Source: Phorcus lineatus
Taxonomy: Eukaryota; Mollusca; Gastropoda; Trochida; Trochidae
Direction: 5' to 3'
NCBI GenBank assembly: GCA_921293015.1
Contig: OV121084.1
Span: 24,122,960-24,186,959, forward strand
DNA length: 64,000 nt
This document shows positions 60,901 through 64,000 of the stretch, one piece after another. The first letter of the stretch is position 1. Each line of letters starts with the position of its first letter. A program made the translations under genes and the position numbers. The notes under the pieces are model-generated. The model searched no databases. It had not been told where the DNA came from and was given only the letters and a program-made list of their open reading frames with translations.

Positions 60901-63020
60901 ACCAACATTGACAAATCAGTTCAATCTCTTTAAAAACATTGTCATGAAGTATACATACCTACTTATAGATAGCCATAGCTATCAAATGTTTGATAAACAT
61001 GATAAAAGTACTCAAATAGACATTGAAGAAGAGGTTTAGGTAGAGGCAGCAGTAAGTGATATGATGGCATCTAGAGTATAGTGAGAGCCTGCCCAGTGTA
61101 CATACAGCCACGCTCTGTTAAAAAGGAGTGAGATGTGGCTCCTATCTGGTAGAGGAGATCTTCTCTGGACATGTCTTCACCAGATAGACAGGCATTGGTG
61201 CTGATAAGTAATTCTATCTGGCACTGAAGCCTCTTGTCCTGGGGAATATATCTATCATCCTACCTGCCTGTCTTGAGGAATAGATTTACTTACCTGCCTA
61301 GATGTTCAGGGATTAAATCTACCTTTGGGCTTACCAAACAACATCAGCTCGAGTTGTCCATTTAATGTGTAGTTTTGTCATGTATTTTGGACTTATTGGT
61401 TAGGGAATTGGTCCACAAGTACCTCAGTTACAATATTCAAGACGGGTTATCAAAGCGTTTTATACAGGGTTTGCTAGTTGATACTGATTAGCATACCAAG
61501 AATATTACTTCTTTAGCATCAAACCTACAAAGAAAGTGTAAGAAGTTGGCAGTTCAGTTTAGAAGTTATCCGCCATCATTGACCCCTTAGTGATCTGACT
61601 ATCAGACTGCCTTTATTTCAACTGCCTCTTTTACCTGCACAGCGTACCTTTCTACCTGCTTATCTTCTTACATGTCTAATCTGTCCTCCCACCTGAATGT
61701 CAGCCTTCCTACCTGGATATCTAACGAGCTACCTGCCAGCCAGGATTCTGTTGCTACCAAATGATAAGAGACTGAAGGCAGGGAGGGGAACATTGTTATT
61801 CTAGACTGACCACCAATGCGGAGATTTAACCCATGTTGAAGCACTTCAAGCCTTATCTTTAACAAAACTTTGATGCAAAGATTGTCTTGACAGTCACAGT
61901 ATGTTAAGAATACCTTAGTAGTTCAGCAAGAATTATTAGAATGGCAGTTAGTTATTGTGAGGACAGTTATTGTAAAATCAATAATGAATCCTAGGAGGGA
62001 GTCGTAACATGTCGTAAAGAATTTCTGAATTGTGAATAATAGTAGTTTGGAGAACAATAGTCCTATGAAGTATGGTAACGGTTGGGGTTTAGTCAGATAA
62101 GAAATATTGCAGGTCAGGTTAGGTCCATTCTTTCTTTACCTTAGAAGTTGACAACTGACATGTTCCCAAAACAAAGTAATCCCTAGACATATATGAAGAG
62201 TATGTCTTTGGAATGGGATTTCTTGACCCTTGGGCAAACCTTCATTTGTCTTGGGCATCAGACTTAATGTGGCCCTAGGTCATAAACAAATCCAGCATGG
62301 TTAGCATTCAGCAAACAGGAAGCTCTGCAAGGAATTTTGGGTATGGTGGGTGACATCTAATGGTAATGAGATGTGATTGGTTCATCAACTAATAGAGTCC
62401 TATTGTACAAAAAGTTCACTTATGTGCAAGGTATGTAAAGAGATTTCAATGATTTAAGAAAATCTAAAGTAAATCTGCCTTCATTTTACATATGACATAC
62501 AGATATTCATAATTATTTATTATTTTCTAAGGCTGACATTCAAGTGGCTCAAAGTCATTAACTGAATTCTAAAGAGAAGTATGATTTTTATTTATCATTA
62601 ATTCAGTATCATGTTTGTAAATTGGATTTTTTTGTTAAACATTTTCAACCAAATTTCATAGAGGATATTGAACGACATTGTGAGCATTTCTATCAAAACC
62701 TTTCTATTTCTAATAAAAGTTTTGAGCTTTTATTCTTTTACATACACTCTGTTATTGTTTCTTTGAGTAGAAAAATGCAAATATTAAAAATTTGAAATGA
62801 ACTGCTAATTAAAAGTTGATAGTGGAAAGAATAAAGAGTAGGAAGTGACTTCAAGGATACTTTGCTCTCGTTTAAATTCTTAAATAAAAGAATTGCTTCA
62901 CCCATTCTTACCAGACATTCATCATAACACTGAAACTAATACTTGTAAGATCCAATATTACCAGATTTGTTTATGATAGGGACTTATAACAGCTTATCAA
63001 TGGTTATTTTTCTCAAACTC

Positions 63021-63060
63021 GACTCTGTCAGTGAGTTGAGGACTCTGTCAGTGAGTTGAC
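63021..63060. repeat. Perfect 20-bp tandem duplication
   Basis: GACTCTGTCAGTGAGTTGA(G/C) occurs twice head to tail. A very small, probably recent duplication within the intron. Confidence 0.9.
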
Positions 63061-64000
63061 CAACGGCATTCCATTGACATTGGAGATCAGTGTGATGTTG
63101 ACAGCATGGCAGAGGTCAGCTCTACACACTGGTTTGCTGGACACAAACACAGTGAGGAGCTTGAATGAACTGTACTGGCAACAAGCGGCTTTGTCAAATA
63201 GTGATTAATGGACAATGTCCGAGAAATATTAGCCTCAGACTGGCCCTTGTATCTCTGCCTTTGGTTGCAGGAACAAACAGAAGGCGCATAGCAGACCGTT
63301 CCTTAATACAGGCATGGAATGAATGGAAGCCAATATGTTTATTGCTTGAGAAAAGAACTATTCATCCGATCTAGTCTTCGTTGAATGTGATTGTGTGTGA
63401 TTGTTCCATATTTAGCCGGGACCCTATACAGGCTATTATCCATAAAAGCCTGTTGTAACCACTTTATCTGAACAATTTATATAATTAAATATTGTCTGTT
63501 GATTTAAGAAAAGTGAAAACATTTTTTTTATTGAAAAACACTTCTCCATTGTGGAAATTTTGTTTTATGAGTTCATAGAAATCTGGATACTCATACTGCC
63601 TTAAGATAGGAAGTCTGATATCAACAAAATCAATATTTTAAACCTATCTGTCTACAATCTGTAAACCTTATCCACTATGTATTAACCTGGAGTGAAAATT
63701 TGGAAAATGTTTATCTTTTTCATCTTAGTCAAATATCAGGTGATCACATAAATTTCCATACCCTTCCACAGTCAAGTTGAAAGATCCTTAATAACTTCCT
63801 TTTGTTCTGATTTAAGTTTCTTGAATGTTTGTTAAAAGTTGAGAATTAGACTGATTCTACAAACTTCAGTCTCCACTTTAAAAATAAATAAATAATTCTG
63901 AAAATTTGTGTCAACTAATTCTGGTTTTGGTTAACCCCCCTAAACATGCACCCCTGTTAAGCACATATTATCGGGATTGGGAGATTGAACGTAACACATC

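Larger units (their letters stand above)
56400..64000 (+). other. FAM53-like intron after coding exon 3 (to window end)
   Basis: Begins GTGAGTG. I found no further exon with coding-like composition and splice sites, so the next exon is probably outside the window. Contents: a TIR element at 57162-57939, a perfect 20-bp tandem duplication at 63021-63060, and short AT-rich runs. Confidence 0.5.

Noticed and set aside
61600..61740. Cluster of ACCTG/TACCTGC motifs, considered as E-box or ZEB sites
   Set aside because: Irregular spacing in simple pyrimidine-rich sequence; no supporting context.

Overview
The window looks like nuclear DNA of an invertebrate animal, most likely a marine mollusc. 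It is AT-rich, genes are split by long introns with GT..AG borders, and it holds non-LTR retrotransposons, foldback elements, minisatellites and one eukaryotic tRNA. The mollusc placement is inference. It rests on an IFI44-like GTPase (a family expanded in molluscs and some other marine invertebrates), a Helentron-like element with an ACGG/ACAG microsatellite, and LINE families of a kind I associate with molluscs. There is no operon and no prokaryotic or viral gene cluster.

Layout. At the left edge (1344-2876, +) are the last three exons of an IFI44/IFI44-like GTPase whose 5' exons lie outside the window. From 2.9 to 37 kb is a gene-poor, repeat-rich stretch. It contains a 61-bp tandem repeat (8.2 kb), TGACGTCA-rich foldback DNA (8.6-9.4 kb and again at 23.9-24.1 kb), a 5'-truncated CR1/L2-like LINE (10.8-12.3 kb, -), a minisatellite (14.7-15.1 kb) and a CTA microsatellite (16.3 kb). 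It also contains two possible orphan exons (16.8-17.0 kb - and 17.9-18.0 kb +), a deleted LINE between inverted G-rich arms (20.3-21.7 kb), an intact tRNA-His(GTG) at 22886-22957, two more LINE remnants (26.2-27.0 kb - and 31.5-32.1 kb +) and a Helentron-like element (33.2-34.3 kb).

The right 27 kb is one plus-strand gene that I read as FAM53-like (FAM53/Simplet). It has a possible TATA promoter and non-coding first exon near 37.2-37.35 kb and coding exons at 38918-38986, 39871-39940 and 55849-56399; it continues beyond the window. Its 15.9-kb second coding intron carries a 105-bp minisatellite (42.0-42.5 kb) and an 81/82-bp minisatellite (48.2-49.2 kb). An L1-like retrotransposon (49171-55341, -) is inserted in the latter. 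This LINE has an uninterrupted 1261-aa endonuclease/RT ORF2, a 31-nt A tail and a 13-bp target-site duplication, so it is young, but it is 5'-truncated inside ORF1. The last intron holds a 0.78-kb TIR element with hAT-like ends.

I see no undescribed multi-gene system. The most informative objects are the young LINE with its unusually long inter-ORF region, the paired G-rich inverted arms, the TGACGTCA-rich foldbacks and the two unassigned candidate exons.
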